From: Pseudomonas sp. GD04019
GTDB lineage: Bacteria > Pseudomonadota > Gammaproteobacteria > Pseudomonadales > Pseudomonadaceae
NCBI RefSeq assembly: GCF_029837695.1
Contig: NZ_JAOEEA010000014.1
Location: 1 to 64,000 of the forward strand
Direction of reading: 5' to 3'
Length of the DNA stretch: 64,000 bases
The translations under genes were made by a program, and so were the position numbers. Every line of letters begins with the position of its first letter. Position 1 is the stretch's first letter. The notes beneath the pieces were generated by a model that ran no database searches, was not told where the DNA came from, and saw only the letters and a list, made by a program, of their open reading frames with translations. This document shows positions 36,502 to 45,410 of the stretch, piece by piece.

Positions 36502-39500
36502 ATGCCCTTCTCCTCCCTGCTGATCGCCAACCGCGGCGAAATCGCCATCCGCATCGCCCAGGCCTGCGCCGACCTGAACATCCGCTCGGTGGCCGTGTTC
36601 GCCGAGGACGACGGCGCCAGCCTGCACACGCGCAAGGCCGATCTGGCCGTGGCGCTCAAGGGGCGCGGCGTACCGGCTTACCTGGACATGGATCAGCTGA
36701 TCGCCATTGCCCGCGAACAGGGCTGCACGGCAGTGCACCCCGGCTACGGCTTTCTCGCCGAGAACGCCGAGTTCGCCCGCCGCTGTGATGCTGCCGGACT
36801 GACCTTCGTCGGCCCGGCGCCGGAGGTGCTGGAGCTGTTCGGCGACAAGGCCGCCGCCCGCCAGCTGGCAGAACGCTGCGGTGCCCCGCTGGTGGCCGGG
36901 ATCAACCGCGCGGTGAGCCTGGACGAGGCACGCGCCTTCCTCGCCGCACACGGCGCCGCCATGCTCAAGGCCCTGGCCGGCGGCGGTGGCCGCGGCATGC
37001 GCGCCATCCATAACGCCACCGAGCTGGATGAAGCCTACGCGCGCTGCCAGTCCGAGGCACAGAGCGCCTTCGGCAACGGCGCGCTGTATATCGAGCAACT
37101 GGTGCAGAGCGCCCGCCATATCGAGGTGCAGGTGCTGGGCGACGGCGCGCGGGTCAGCCACCTGTGGGAGCGCGAGTGCAGCCTGCAGCGCCGCCACCAG
37201 AAGCTGGTGGAGATCGCCCCCAGCCCCGACCTGGATGCCGGCCTGCGCGAGGCGATCATCGCCTGCGCCCTGCGCCTGGCCGCCGAGGTGAAGTACCGCG
37301 GCATCGGCACCTTCGAATTCCTGGTCGAGGGCGAGCACTTCTACTTCATGGAGGCCAACCCACGGGTGCAGGTGGAGCACACGGTCACCGAGCAGATCAC
37401 CGGCGTCGACCTGCTGCACAGCCAGCTGCGCCTGGCGGCCGGCGCCAGCCTAGCCGAGCTGGGCCTGCTGCAACCGCCGGTGCCGCAGGGCTGTGCCGTG
37501 CAGCTGCGGATCAACCTGGAAACCCTGCACGCCGACGGCAGCGCGCGCCCGGCCGCCGGCACGCTGAGCGCCTACCAGCCACCGTCCGGTCCCGGCCTGC
37601 GGGTGGATGGCTACGGCTACGCCGGCTACCCGGTCAGCCCGGCCTACGACTCGCTGCTGGCCAAGCTGATCGCCAGCGCGCCCGATTATCCGGGTGCCCT
37701 GCGCCGCGCCTATCGCGCCCTCTGCGAATTCCGCCTGGAGGGCGTGGCGAGCAACCTGCACCTGCTGCAGAACCTGCTGCAGCGTGAGGAAGTGCTGAGC
37801 AACCAGGTCAGCACGCGCTTCGTCGAACAGCAGCTGGGCGAACTGCTCGGCGCCCATGGCACGGCCCACCCACACCGCTATTTCGCCCAGGCAGACGCTG
37901 GCGCCGCCGATAGCCGCAGCGCCATCGAGGCACCGGCAGGCACCCTGGCGCTGAACACACCGAGCACTGGCGTGCTGGTCAGCCTGGAAGTGGCCGAGGG
38001 CGATAGCGTCGCCGCCGGCCAGCAGGTCGCCGTGCTGGAGGCGATGAAGATGGAGTTCGTCGTCCGCGCCGAACGCGGTGGCATCGTTCGCGCCCTGGCC
38101 GCCGCACCCGGCGATGCGCTGGGCGAAGGCCAGGCATTGCTGTTCATCGAACCCGCCGAGGTCGACGGCGGGCACGCGCAGGATGAGCAGGCAGTCGATC
38201 TCGAACATATCCGCGCCGACCTGGCCGAGGTGCTGGAGCGCCACGCGCGCCTGACCGATGCGCGCCGCCCCGAGGCGGTGGCCAAGCGGCGCAAGACCGG
38301 CCAGCGCACCACCCGCGAGAACCTGCACGACCTGCTCGATGAAGGCAGCTTCAACGAGTACGGCGCCATGGCCCTGGCCGCCCAACGCCGCCGTCGCCCC
38401 CATGAGGAATTGCTGGAGCTGAGCCCGGCCGATGGCCTGGTGGCCGGCATCGGCACGGTCAATGCCAGCCAGTTCGGCAGCGAGGCGGCGCGCTGCATGG
38501 CCATCGCCTACGACTACACGGTGTTCGCCGGCACCCAGGGTGTGATGAACCACAAGAAGACCGACCGCATGCTCGGCCTCGCCGAACAGTGGCGCCTGCC
38601 GCTGGTGCTGTTCGCCGAGGGTGGCGGCGGGCGGCCGGGCGACACCGACTTCGTCGGCGTGGCCGGCCTCGACTGCCACACCTTCGTCGGCATGGCCAAG
38701 CTGTCTGGCCTGGTCCCAACGGTAGGGATAGTCTCCGGCCGCTGCTTCGCCGGCAACGCCGCCCTGCTCGGCTGCTGCGATGTGATCATCGCCGCGAAAG
38801 ACGCCACCGTCGGCATGGCCGGCCCGGCGATGATCGAAGGCGGCGGCCTGGGCAGCTTCAAGCCCGAGCAGGTCGGCCCCACCAGCGTGCAAGGCCCGAA
38901 CGGGGTGATCGACGTATTGGTGGAGAACGAGGAAGAGGCCGTACGCGTGGCCAAGCAGTATCTGTCGTACTTCCAGGGGCCGCTGGCCGACTGGGAGTGC
39001 GCCGACCCACGCGAGCTGCGCCATGTCATCCCGGAGAACCGCCTGCGCGTCTACGACATCCGCCGGGTGATCGAGCTGCTGGCCGACAGCGGCAGCGTGC
39101 TGGAGCTGCGCCGCCAGTTCGCCCCGGGGCTGATCACCGCCTTTATCCGTATCGAGGGCAAGCCGTTCGGCCTGCTCGCCAACAATCCCGCGCACCTGGG
39201 CGGCGCCATCGACGCTGTGGCCGGCGACAAGGCCGCGCGCTTTATGCAGCTGTGCGACGCCTTCGATATCCCCATGGTGTCGCTGTGCGACACCCCCGGC
39301 TTTATGGTCGGCCCGGAGGCGGAGAAGCAGGCCACGGTGCGCCATGTGTCGCGCATGTTCGTCGCCGCCGCCAGCCTCAGCGTGCCGTTCTTCACCCTGG
39401 TGCTGCGCAAGGGCTACGGCCTCGGTGCCCAGGCCATGGCCGCTGGCAGCTTCCATTCGCCGCTGTTCACCGCCGCCTGGCCCAGTGGCGAATTCGGCGC

Positions 39501-39765
39501 CATGGGCCTGGAGGGCGCGGTGCGTCTGGGCTTCGCCAAGGAGCTGGCGGCCCAACCGGACGACGCCAGCCGCCAGACGCTATTCGACAAACTGGTGGAC
39601 AAGGCCTACGCCAACGGCAAGGCGCTGAACATGGCCAGCTACCTGGAGATAGACGCCGTCATCGACCCCGCCGAGAGCCGCGCCTGGCTGCTGCGCGGGC
39701 TCAACGCGGCGCCGAAAGCGCCTGCTCGCACAGGCAAGAAACGCCCCTTCGTCGATACCTGGTAA
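36502..39765 (+). CDS. single-chain biotin-dependent acyl-CoA carboxylase
   Basis: 1087 residues joining all carboxylase parts. Biotin carboxylase (about 1-450; IANRGEIAIRI, KALAGGGGRGMRAI ATP-grasp loop, EANPRVQVEHTVTE). Biotinyl carrier (about 480-555) with EAMKM, the biotinylated Lys at 516. Carboxyltransferase of the acyl-CoA type (about 570-1080; GGGGRPGD, GRCFAGNAALLGCCD, GGAIDAVAGDKAARF). Single-polypeptide acyl-CoA carboxylases of this kind act on short- to long-chain acyl-CoAs; annotation as pyruvate carboxylase would be wrong, since the CT half is not the pyruvate type. The substrate is undetermined. Confidence 0.88.
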   Translation: MPFSSLLIANRGEIAIRIAQACADLNIRSVAVFAEDDGASLHTRKADLAVALKGRGVPAYLDMDQLIAIAREQGCTAVHPGYGFLAENAEFARRCDAAGLTFVGPAPEVLELFGDKAAARQLAERCGAPLVAGINRAVSLDEARAFLAAHGAAMLKALAGGGGRGMRAIHNATELDEAYARCQSEAQSAFGNGALYIEQLVQSARHIEVQVLGDGARVSHLWERECSLQRRHQKLVEIAPSPDLDAGLREAIIACALRLAAEVKYRGIGTFEFLVEGEHFYFMEANPRVQVEHTVTEQITGVDLLHSQLRLAAGASLAELGLLQPPVPQGCAVQLRINLETLHADGSARPAAGTLSAYQPPSGPGLRVDGYGYAGYPVSPAYDSLLAKLIASAPDYPGALRRAYRALCEFRLEGVASNLHLLQNLLQREEVLSNQVSTRFVEQQLGELLGAHGTAHPHRYFAQADAGAADSRSAIEAPAGTLALNTPSTGVLVSLEVAEGDSVAAGQQVAVLEAMKMEFVVRAERGGIVRALAAAPGDALGEGQALLFIEPAEVDGGHAQDEQAVDLEHIRADLAEVLERHARLTDARRPEAVAKRRKTGQRTTRENLHDLLDEGSFNEYGAMALAAQRRRRPHEELLELSPADGLVAGIGTVNASQFGSEAARCMAIAYDYTVFAGTQGVMNHKKTDRMLGLAEQWRLPLVLFAEGGGGRPGDTDFVGVAGLDCHTFVGMAKLSGLVPTVGIVSGRCFAGNAALLGCCDVIIAAKDATVGMAGPAMIEGGGLGSFKPEQVGPTSVQGPNGVIDVLVENEEEAVRVAKQYLSYFQGPLADWECADPRELRHVIPENRLRVYDIRRVIELLADSGSVLELRRQFAPGLITAFIRIEGKPFGLLANNPAHLGGAIDAVAGDKAARFMQLCDAFDIPMVSLCDTPGFMVGPEAEKQATVRHVSRMFVAAASLSVPFFTLVLRKGYGLGAQAMAAGSFHSPLFTAAWPSGEFGAMGLEGAVRLGFAKELAAQPDDASRQTLFDKLVDKAYANGKALNMASYLEIDAVIDPAESRAWLLRGLNAAPKAPARTGKKRPFVDTW

Positions 39766-39775
39766 GGACGCACCC

Positions 39776-40726
39776 ATGCACATCGAGCATCAGCTGCTGG
39801 CGGTCAACGGCATCGACCTAAGCCTCTACAGCGCCGGCCCGGCGCACGGCAAGCCGGTGTGGCTGCTGCACGGCTTCCCCGAGTGCTGGTACGCCTGGCA
39901 CCCGCAGATCGAGGCGCTGGCCGCCGCCGGTTACCGGGTGTTTGCCCCGGAAATGCGTGGCTACGGGCAAAGCAGCGCGCCGGCCGATCCCGCCGCGTAT
40001 GACCTGCTGACCCTGTGCGGCGATATTCAGGGCGCCATGGATGCCCTTGGGCAAACCGATGTCGCGGTGGTCGGCCATGACTGGGGCGCACCGGTGGCCT
40101 GGCACCTGGCCCTGCTGGAGCCCGAACGGGTGCAGGCCCTCGGTGCGCTGTCCGTTCCATTCGGCGGGCGACCCAAGCGCCCGGCCATCGAGATGATGCG
40201 CGCGGCCTACGCCGGGCGCTTCCACTACATCCTCTACTTCCAGCAGCCGGGCCTGGCCGAGGCCGAGTTGGATGCCGACATCGGCCGCAGCCTGCGCCTG
40301 CTGCTCGGCGGCCTGGAGGGCGCGCTGCTGGCCGACAAACCGGCCGATGCCAGACTGTTCGACGGCGCAGACGACCTGCCGCTGCCGGCCTGGTGCTCGC
40401 CAGAGCTGTTCGCCGTGTACGAAAAGACCTTCGCCGGCCGCGGCTTCCGCGGTGCGCTGAACTGGTACCGCAACTTCGAGCGCAACTGGCAGCGCACCGA
40501 GCACCTGGGCGAGTTGCAGGTCGAGCAGCCGACTCTGTTCCTGCTCGGCGACCGCGACCCGGTCGGGCGCTTCGAGGAGCCAACGCTCAAGCGTATGGCC
40601 GCCAAGGTGCCGCGCCTGGAGCAGCACCTGCTGGAAGGTTGCGGTCACTGGCTGCAGAGCGAGGACGGTGCGCGGGTCAATGCGCTGCTGCTGGACTTCC
40701 TGGCGCGGCATTACGCCGCGGACTGA
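39776..40726 (+). CDS. alpha/beta hydrolase, epoxide-hydrolase-like
   Basis: 316 residues. HGFPECWYAW oxyanion segment and nucleophile elbow GHDWGA (Asp102), with GDRDP and GCGHW supplying the acid and His. Asp as nucleophile with HGFPE points to epoxide hydrolases or related dehalogenases rather than Ser esterases. Begins 10 bases after the carboxylase stop with AAGGA upstream, so probably cotranscribed; it might process the same hydrophobic substrate. The substrate is unknown. Confidence 0.82.
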   Translation: MHIEHQLLAVNGIDLSLYSAGPAHGKPVWLLHGFPECWYAWHPQIEALAAAGYRVFAPEMRGYGQSSAPADPAAYDLLTLCGDIQGAMDALGQTDVAVVGHDWGAPVAWHLALLEPERVQALGALSVPFGGRPKRPAIEMMRAAYAGRFHYILYFQQPGLAEAELDADIGRSLRLLLGGLEGALLADKPADARLFDGADDLPLPAWCSPELFAVYEKTFAGRGFRGALNWYRNFERNWQRTEHLGELQVEQPTLFLLGDRDPVGRFEEPTLKRMAAKVPRLEQHLLEGCGHWLQSEDGARVNALLLDFLARHYAAD

Positions 40727-40807
40727 TCCGCTTACAGGTCGTTTGGGCTGTTTCCGGCGCTTCAGGTAAACTGCCGCATCTTTTGTATGCCTATAACGAT
40801 CTGCCTG

Positions 40808-42703
40808 ATGCCGACCACCTTCCACGAAATCCCCCGCGAGCGTCCCGCCACGCCCCTGCTCGACAGCGCCGACACCCCGGACGGCCTGCGCCGCCTGGCG
40901 GAAAGCGAGCTGGAAAGCCTGGCCGACGAGCTGCGCCAATACCTGCTGTACAGCGTTGGCCAGACCGGCGGGCATTTCGGTGCCGGCCTGGGCGTGATCG
41001 AGCTGACCATCGCCCTGCACTACATCTTCGACACCCCGGACGACCGCCTGGTGTGGGACGTGGGCCACCAGGCCTACCCGCACAAGATCCTCACCGGCCG
41101 CCGCGAGCGCATGGGCAGCCTGCGCCAGAAGGACGGCCTGGCCGCCTTCCCGCGCCGCAGCGAGAGCGAGTACGACACCTTCGGCGTCGGCCACTCCAGC
41201 ACCAGCATCAGCGCCGCCTTAGGGATGGCCATCGCCGCCCGCCTGCAGGGCAGCAAGCGCAAGTCGGTAGCGGTGATCGGCGACGGCGCGCTGACCGCCG
41301 GCATGGCCTTCGAGGCGCTGAACCATGCCTCCGATGTGAAGGCCAACATGCTCGTGGTGCTCAACGACAACGACATGTCGATCTCCAAGAACGTCGGCGG
41401 CCTGTCCAACTACCTGGCCAAGATCATCTCCAGCCGCACCTATTCGAGCATGCGCGAAGGCAGCAAGAAGATCCTCTCGCGCCTGCCGGGCGCCTGGGAG
41501 ATCGCGCGCAAGGTCGAGGAGCACGCCAAGGGCATGCTGGTGCCCGGCACACTGTTCGAGGAGCTGGGCTGGAACTACGTCGGCCCCATCGACGGCCACG
41601 ACCTGCCCACACTCGTCGCCACCCTGCGCAATATGCGCGACCTGGAAGGCCCGCAGTTCCTGCATGTGGTGACCAAGAAGGGCAAGGGCTTCGCCCCGGC
41701 CGAGGTCGACCCGATCGGCTACCACGCCATCACCAAGCTGGAGCCGATCAAGGCACCAGTCGAGCCGAAGCAACCCTCCGGTCCCAAATACTCCGCCGTG
41801 TTCGGCCAGTGGCTGTGTGAGATGGCCGCCGCAGACCCGCGCCTGGTCGGCATCACCCCGGCGATGAAGGAAGGCTCCGACCTGGTGGCCTTCGCCGACA
41901 AGTTCCCCGAGCGCTACTTCGACGTCGCCATCGCCGAGCAGCACGCGGTGACCCTGGCCGCCGGCATGGCCTGCGACGGCGCCAAGCCGGTGGTGGCGAT
42001 CTACTCCACCTTCCTGCAGCGCGCTTACGACCAGCTTATCCACGACGTGGCCGTGCAGCACCTCGACGTGCTGTTCGCCATCGACCGCGCCGGCCTGGTG
42101 GGCGAAGACGGCCCGACCCACGCCGGCAGCTTCGATATCTCCTACCTGCGCTGCATCCCCGGCATGCTCATCGCCACACCCAGCGACGAGAACGAGCTGC
42201 GCCTGCTGCTGACCACCGGCTACCACTTCCAGGGCCCGGCGGCCGTGCGCTACCCGCGCGGCAGCGGCCCCAACGCCGCCATCGACCCGACGCTTGCGCC
42301 GGTCGAGATCGGCAAGGCCGTGGTCCGTCACCGGGGTAGCAAGGTCGCCATCCTGGCCTTCGGCGTGCAACTGACCGAGGCCCTGCGCGTCGGCGAGTCG
42401 CTGGACGCCACCGTGGTCGACATGCGCTTCGTCAAACCCATCGATGAGGCCCTGCTGCGCGAGCTGGCGGCCAGCCACGAGTTGCTGGTGACCATCGAGG
42501 AAAACGCCGTGATGGGTGGCGCCGGCAGCGCGGTCAGCGAGTTCCTCGCCGCCGAGAACATCGTCAAGCCATTGCTGCACCTGGGCCTGCCCGACTACTA
42601 CGTCGAGCACGCCAAGCCGGCGCAGATGCTCGCCGAGTGCGGGCTGGACAGCGCCGGCATCGAAGCCGCCATCCGCGCCCGCCTGGCCCTGCTCGACGCC
42701 TGA
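40808..42703 (+). CDS. dxs: 1-deoxy-D-xylulose-5-phosphate synthase
   Basis: 631-residue thiamine-diphosphate enzyme condensing pyruvate and glyceraldehyde-3-phosphate, first step of the MEP isoprenoid pathway and a source of DXP for thiamine and pyridoxal. TPP-binding GDG...N motif (VIGDGALTAGMAFEALNHA to NDNDMSIS), catalytic His region GHQAYPHK, transketolase-type centre EQHAVTLAAGMA. I chose ATG 40808 (MPTTFHEIPRERPATPLLD), the normal N-terminus; a 7-residue longer start at 40787 is possible. Neither has a strong ribosome site. Confidence 0.96.
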   Translation: MPTTFHEIPRERPATPLLDSADTPDGLRRLAESELESLADELRQYLLYSVGQTGGHFGAGLGVIELTIALHYIFDTPDDRLVWDVGHQAYPHKILTGRRERMGSLRQKDGLAAFPRRSESEYDTFGVGHSSTSISAALGMAIAARLQGSKRKSVAVIGDGALTAGMAFEALNHASDVKANMLVVLNDNDMSISKNVGGLSNYLAKIISSRTYSSMREGSKKILSRLPGAWEIARKVEEHAKGMLVPGTLFEELGWNYVGPIDGHDLPTLVATLRNMRDLEGPQFLHVVTKKGKGFAPAEVDPIGYHAITKLEPIKAPVEPKQPSGPKYSAVFGQWLCEMAAADPRLVGITPAMKEGSDLVAFADKFPERYFDVAIAEQHAVTLAAGMACDGAKPVVAIYSTFLQRAYDQLIHDVAVQHLDVLFAIDRAGLVGEDGPTHAGSFDISYLRCIPGMLIATPSDENELRLLLTTGYHFQGPAAVRYPRGSGPNAAIDPTLAPVEIGKAVVRHRGSKVAILAFGVQLTEALRVGESLDATVVDMRFVKPIDEALLRELAASHELLVTIEENAVMGGAGSAVSEFLAAENIVKPLLHLGLPDYYVEHAKPAQMLAECGLDSAGIEAAIRARLALLDA

Positions 42704-42791
42704 CCTCCCGGCCCGTACGGCCCGTTTCTTGCACTATCGTTCCGGATAACTACAAGAAACGTGCGCCGTCCTCGGACGGCCGGGAGTTCAC

Positions 42792-45008
42792 ATGCCTCTG
42801 CTCAGTCATCGAATGGATTTCCATGGCCGCGAGCGCCGCTGGCTGCCGTGGTTCGGCCGCGCCGGCAAGCTGGCCCTGCGCTGGTCCTGTTGGCTCAACC
42901 GCGGCCAGGCCGCCCAGATCGAGAAGACCTTCGCCGGCCTGGCGCAGACCCGCGCCGACCTGCTGACCGGCTGGGCCCGCCAGTACTGGCAGGAGCTGGA
43001 GCTGATCGGCAACGGCCTGAGCCAGGCCTGGCCGAGCCTGGCGGACGAGGATCTGGCCCAGGCACGGGCCCATATGCCGGAGGTCTCCGAGCTGTTCGTG
43101 GCCGCCCCGGACGGCCGCATCCTGGCCTCCAGCCACGCCCCGCGCGCCGGCCAGAAGCATGACCCGGACGCCACCGCCGCCGGGCTCAAGGCGCCCTTCC
43201 TGCGCGGACCCTATCTGGACCCGCTGACGCTGAGCCTGGGCGCCACCACTTCCCAGTTCCACGACGCCGTCACCCTGATGTTCCACCAGCCGCTGCGCCA
43301 CGCCGGCCAGGTGGTCGGCTGCCTGTGCGCGCGCATCCCCAACGACGTGCTCAGCGACCTGATCCAGCGCGAGGCCGGCCACGTCTACCGCGATTCCGGC
43401 GATAACTACCTGTTCATGGTGCAGAGCGCCTATGACCCAGCCATCGCCCCCGGCACCGCGCTGTCGCGCTCGCGCTTCGAGGACGCCACCTTCAGCGGCG
43501 GCGACAACCTAAAACAGGGCATACCAACGCCCTTCGGCACCATCCGGGTGCGTCACCACACCGAATTCGAGCTGCGCTTCACCGCACCGGCAACCGGCGA
43601 ACTGCACCCCGGCGTGCGCGAGACCATCCGCCACGGCAGCAACCTGTTCGTGCTCTATCCAGGCTACCCGGACTACCGCCATGTGCCGGTGATTGGTGCC
43701 GGCCTGACCCTGCGCCTGCCTGGCTCGCCGGATACCTGGGGGATGATGTGCGAGGGCGACCTGGAAGAGGTCTACCGCCAGCGCAGCCTGAGCTATGCGC
43801 TGTGCCGCCAGCTGCTGTTCGGCCTGTGCGCGCTCGGCGGCCTGCATCTGCTGCTGGACGCCCAGCTGCCGCAGCAGGCCTCGGCCATCACCTTCGCCGT
43901 CGCCGGCCTGCTGCTCGGCGCGTTCTGGGCATTCAGCCTGCGCCCACGGGCGCGCAAGCTGCAGGCCCTGTCGGACTTCTTCCTGGACACCGCCGAATGC
44001 GGCGCACCGCTGAGCAACCGCCTCGGCGTGGAGCGCTTCGGCCGCGACGAGGCCGGCGCCCTGGCCGGTTGGGTCAACAGCTTCGTCGACAAGATGGACC
44101 ACACCATGCAGGGCATCGTCACCGCCGGCGACGCCCTGCAGCGCACCTCCAGCGGCCTCAGCCGCACCGCCGCCAGCGCCACCCGGTGCGCCGCCCAGGG
44201 CCAGGCGGCGGCCGTGTCTACGGCGCGGGCGATGCTCGAGGTCAACCACAGCATCGGCAGCACCACCGAGCACATAGTCGACAGCGAAAGCGCCTCGCGC
44301 CAGGCCCTGGAGATGAGCCGCGCCGGCAGCGACGCGGTGCGCCAGAGCGCCGAGGACGTGACCCAGCTGGCCGCGCGCATCGAGCAGTCGAGCCAGGCCC
44401 TGCAGGCGCTGAACCAGCAGACCGAGGAGATCCAGCACATCAGCGAAGCGATCCGCGCCATCGCCGAGCAGACCAACCTGCTGGCCCTCAACGCCGCCAT
44501 CGAGGCGGCGCGGGCAGGCGACAGCGGCCGCGGCTTTGCCGTGGTGGCCGACGAGGTGCGCAACCTGGCCCAGCGCACGGCCCAGGCGACCCAGGAAATC
44601 GCCAGCACCCTGGGCGGCGTGCGCCAGCAGACCCGCGACGCCATGGATGCGATGCAGGCCTGCCAGGACGCGGCGCAGCGCGGGGTGGCGCGCTCCCACG
44701 AGGCCAACGCGGCGCTACAACGCATCCAGGCCGAAGTCGAGGCTATGCAGGGCCGGCTCGGCCAGGTCAGCCAGTCCATGCAACAACAACTGGCCCAGGT
44801 GCAGGCGGTGACCGACCAGGCCCAGGCCATCACCGGCGCTGCCGAGCGCAGCAGCCAGAGTGCCGACGAGACGCGCCAGGCGGCCCAGGTGCTGGCCCAG
44901 CTGGTGCTCGACCTGCACAAGACTGCCAGCCGCCTGAGCCGCCAGGACAGCAGCGAGAAGGCCAACATCAAGGTGACCGACTCGCGCCCCAGCCCGGTCG
45001 GTGCATGA
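42792..45008 (+). CDS. methyl-accepting chemotaxis protein with mid-sequence membrane anchor
   Basis: 738 residues. An N-terminal Cache-like sensor region (about 60-320: VSELFVAAPDGRILASSHA, VTLMFHQPLRHAGQVVGCLC) is not preceded by a TM helix. Two TM helices come only at about 336-358 and 364-385. A short linker and the MCP signalling coiled coil follow, with tip AEQTNLLALNAAIEAARAG near 558-576. The implied topology puts both sensor and signalling parts in the cytoplasm, unusual for Cache receptors. GGGAG precedes the ATG. Followed by a terminator, so monocistronic. Confidence 0.87.
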   Translation: MPLLSHRMDFHGRERRWLPWFGRAGKLALRWSCWLNRGQAAQIEKTFAGLAQTRADLLTGWARQYWQELELIGNGLSQAWPSLADEDLAQARAHMPEVSELFVAAPDGRILASSHAPRAGQKHDPDATAAGLKAPFLRGPYLDPLTLSLGATTSQFHDAVTLMFHQPLRHAGQVVGCLCARIPNDVLSDLIQREAGHVYRDSGDNYLFMVQSAYDPAIAPGTALSRSRFEDATFSGGDNLKQGIPTPFGTIRVRHHTEFELRFTAPATGELHPGVRETIRHGSNLFVLYPGYPDYRHVPVIGAGLTLRLPGSPDTWGMMCEGDLEEVYRQRSLSYALCRQLLFGLCALGGLHLLLDAQLPQQASAITFAVAGLLLGAFWAFSLRPRARKLQALSDFFLDTAECGAPLSNRLGVERFGRDEAGALAGWVNSFVDKMDHTMQGIVTAGDALQRTSSGLSRTAASATRCAAQGQAAAVSTARAMLEVNHSIGSTTEHIVDSESASRQALEMSRAGSDAVRQSAEDVTQLAARIEQSSQALQALNQQTEEIQHISEAIRAIAEQTNLLALNAAIEAARAGDSGRGFAVVADEVRNLAQRTAQATQEIASTLGGVRQQTRDAMDAMQACQDAAQRGVARSHEANAALQRIQAEVEAMQGRLGQVSQSMQQQLAQVQAVTDQAQAITGAAERSSQSADETRQAAQVLAQLVLDLHKTASRLSRQDSSEKANIKVTDSRPSPVGA

Positions 45009-45081
45009 GTGTTTGCATCGCCGGCCGTCGCGCATGAGCGAAACTCAAGCCGACCATGGCTAAACTTGCTTGAGATTCAAC

Positions 45082-45115
45082 ACGCCGTGCACTAAGGTGC
45101 GCGGCGTTTTATTTT
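45082..45115 (+). terminator. rho-independent terminator of the chemoreceptor gene
   Basis: An 11-bp stem (ACGCCGTGCAC / GTGCGCGGCGT, one G-T pair) with a TAAG loop followed by TTTATTTT. Strong. Confidence 0.88.
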
Positions 45116-45132
45116 CCGCCTAGGTGCGCCCA

Positions 45133-45316
45133 GAGCCTGTCAGATCGACAGGGTCGGCGTTAAACGGGAAGCCGGTGCGCTCCGCAAGGAGCAATCCCGG
45201 CGCTGCCCCCGCAACGGTAATCGACCGCAGCCCACAGGCTGCACGCCCGCTCATCAGCCACTGGGTTTCCCGGGAAGGCGAGCCGGCGCGTCGAGAGCCC
45301 GGAGACCGGCCTGGAC
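45133..45316 (+). promoter_or_regulatory. cobalamin (adenosylcobalamin) riboswitch
   Basis: Conserved blocks in order: GGGAAGCCGGTG (45166-45177), the B12 box GCTGCCCCCGCAACGGTAA (45202-45220), GCCACTG at 45257-45263, GGGAAGGCG (45272-45280) and GAGCCCGGAGACCGGCC near 45295-45311. It fills the 402-base gap before btuB and should repress it when B12 is plentiful. Confidence 0.93.
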
Positions 45317-45410
45317 GGATTCGACTGGTGTTGCGGAGGGCAGCACCGTCAGGCGCCTGCCCGCGCCTGTCCTGCCCTCCTCGAAGTCTTGCGATCTTTG
45401 AGGAATCTCC

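Noticed and set aside
40393..42610. Long open frames on both strands over the hydrolase and dxs genes
   Set aside because: Shifted or antisense readings of well-supported hydrolase and dxs genes; typical high-GC shadows.
42765..42780. GCCGTCC-TC-GGACGGC hairpin before the chemoreceptor ribosome site
   Set aside because: Short stem directly upstream of GGGAG; could affect translation, but nothing else supports a switch and such stems are frequent in GC-rich DNA.
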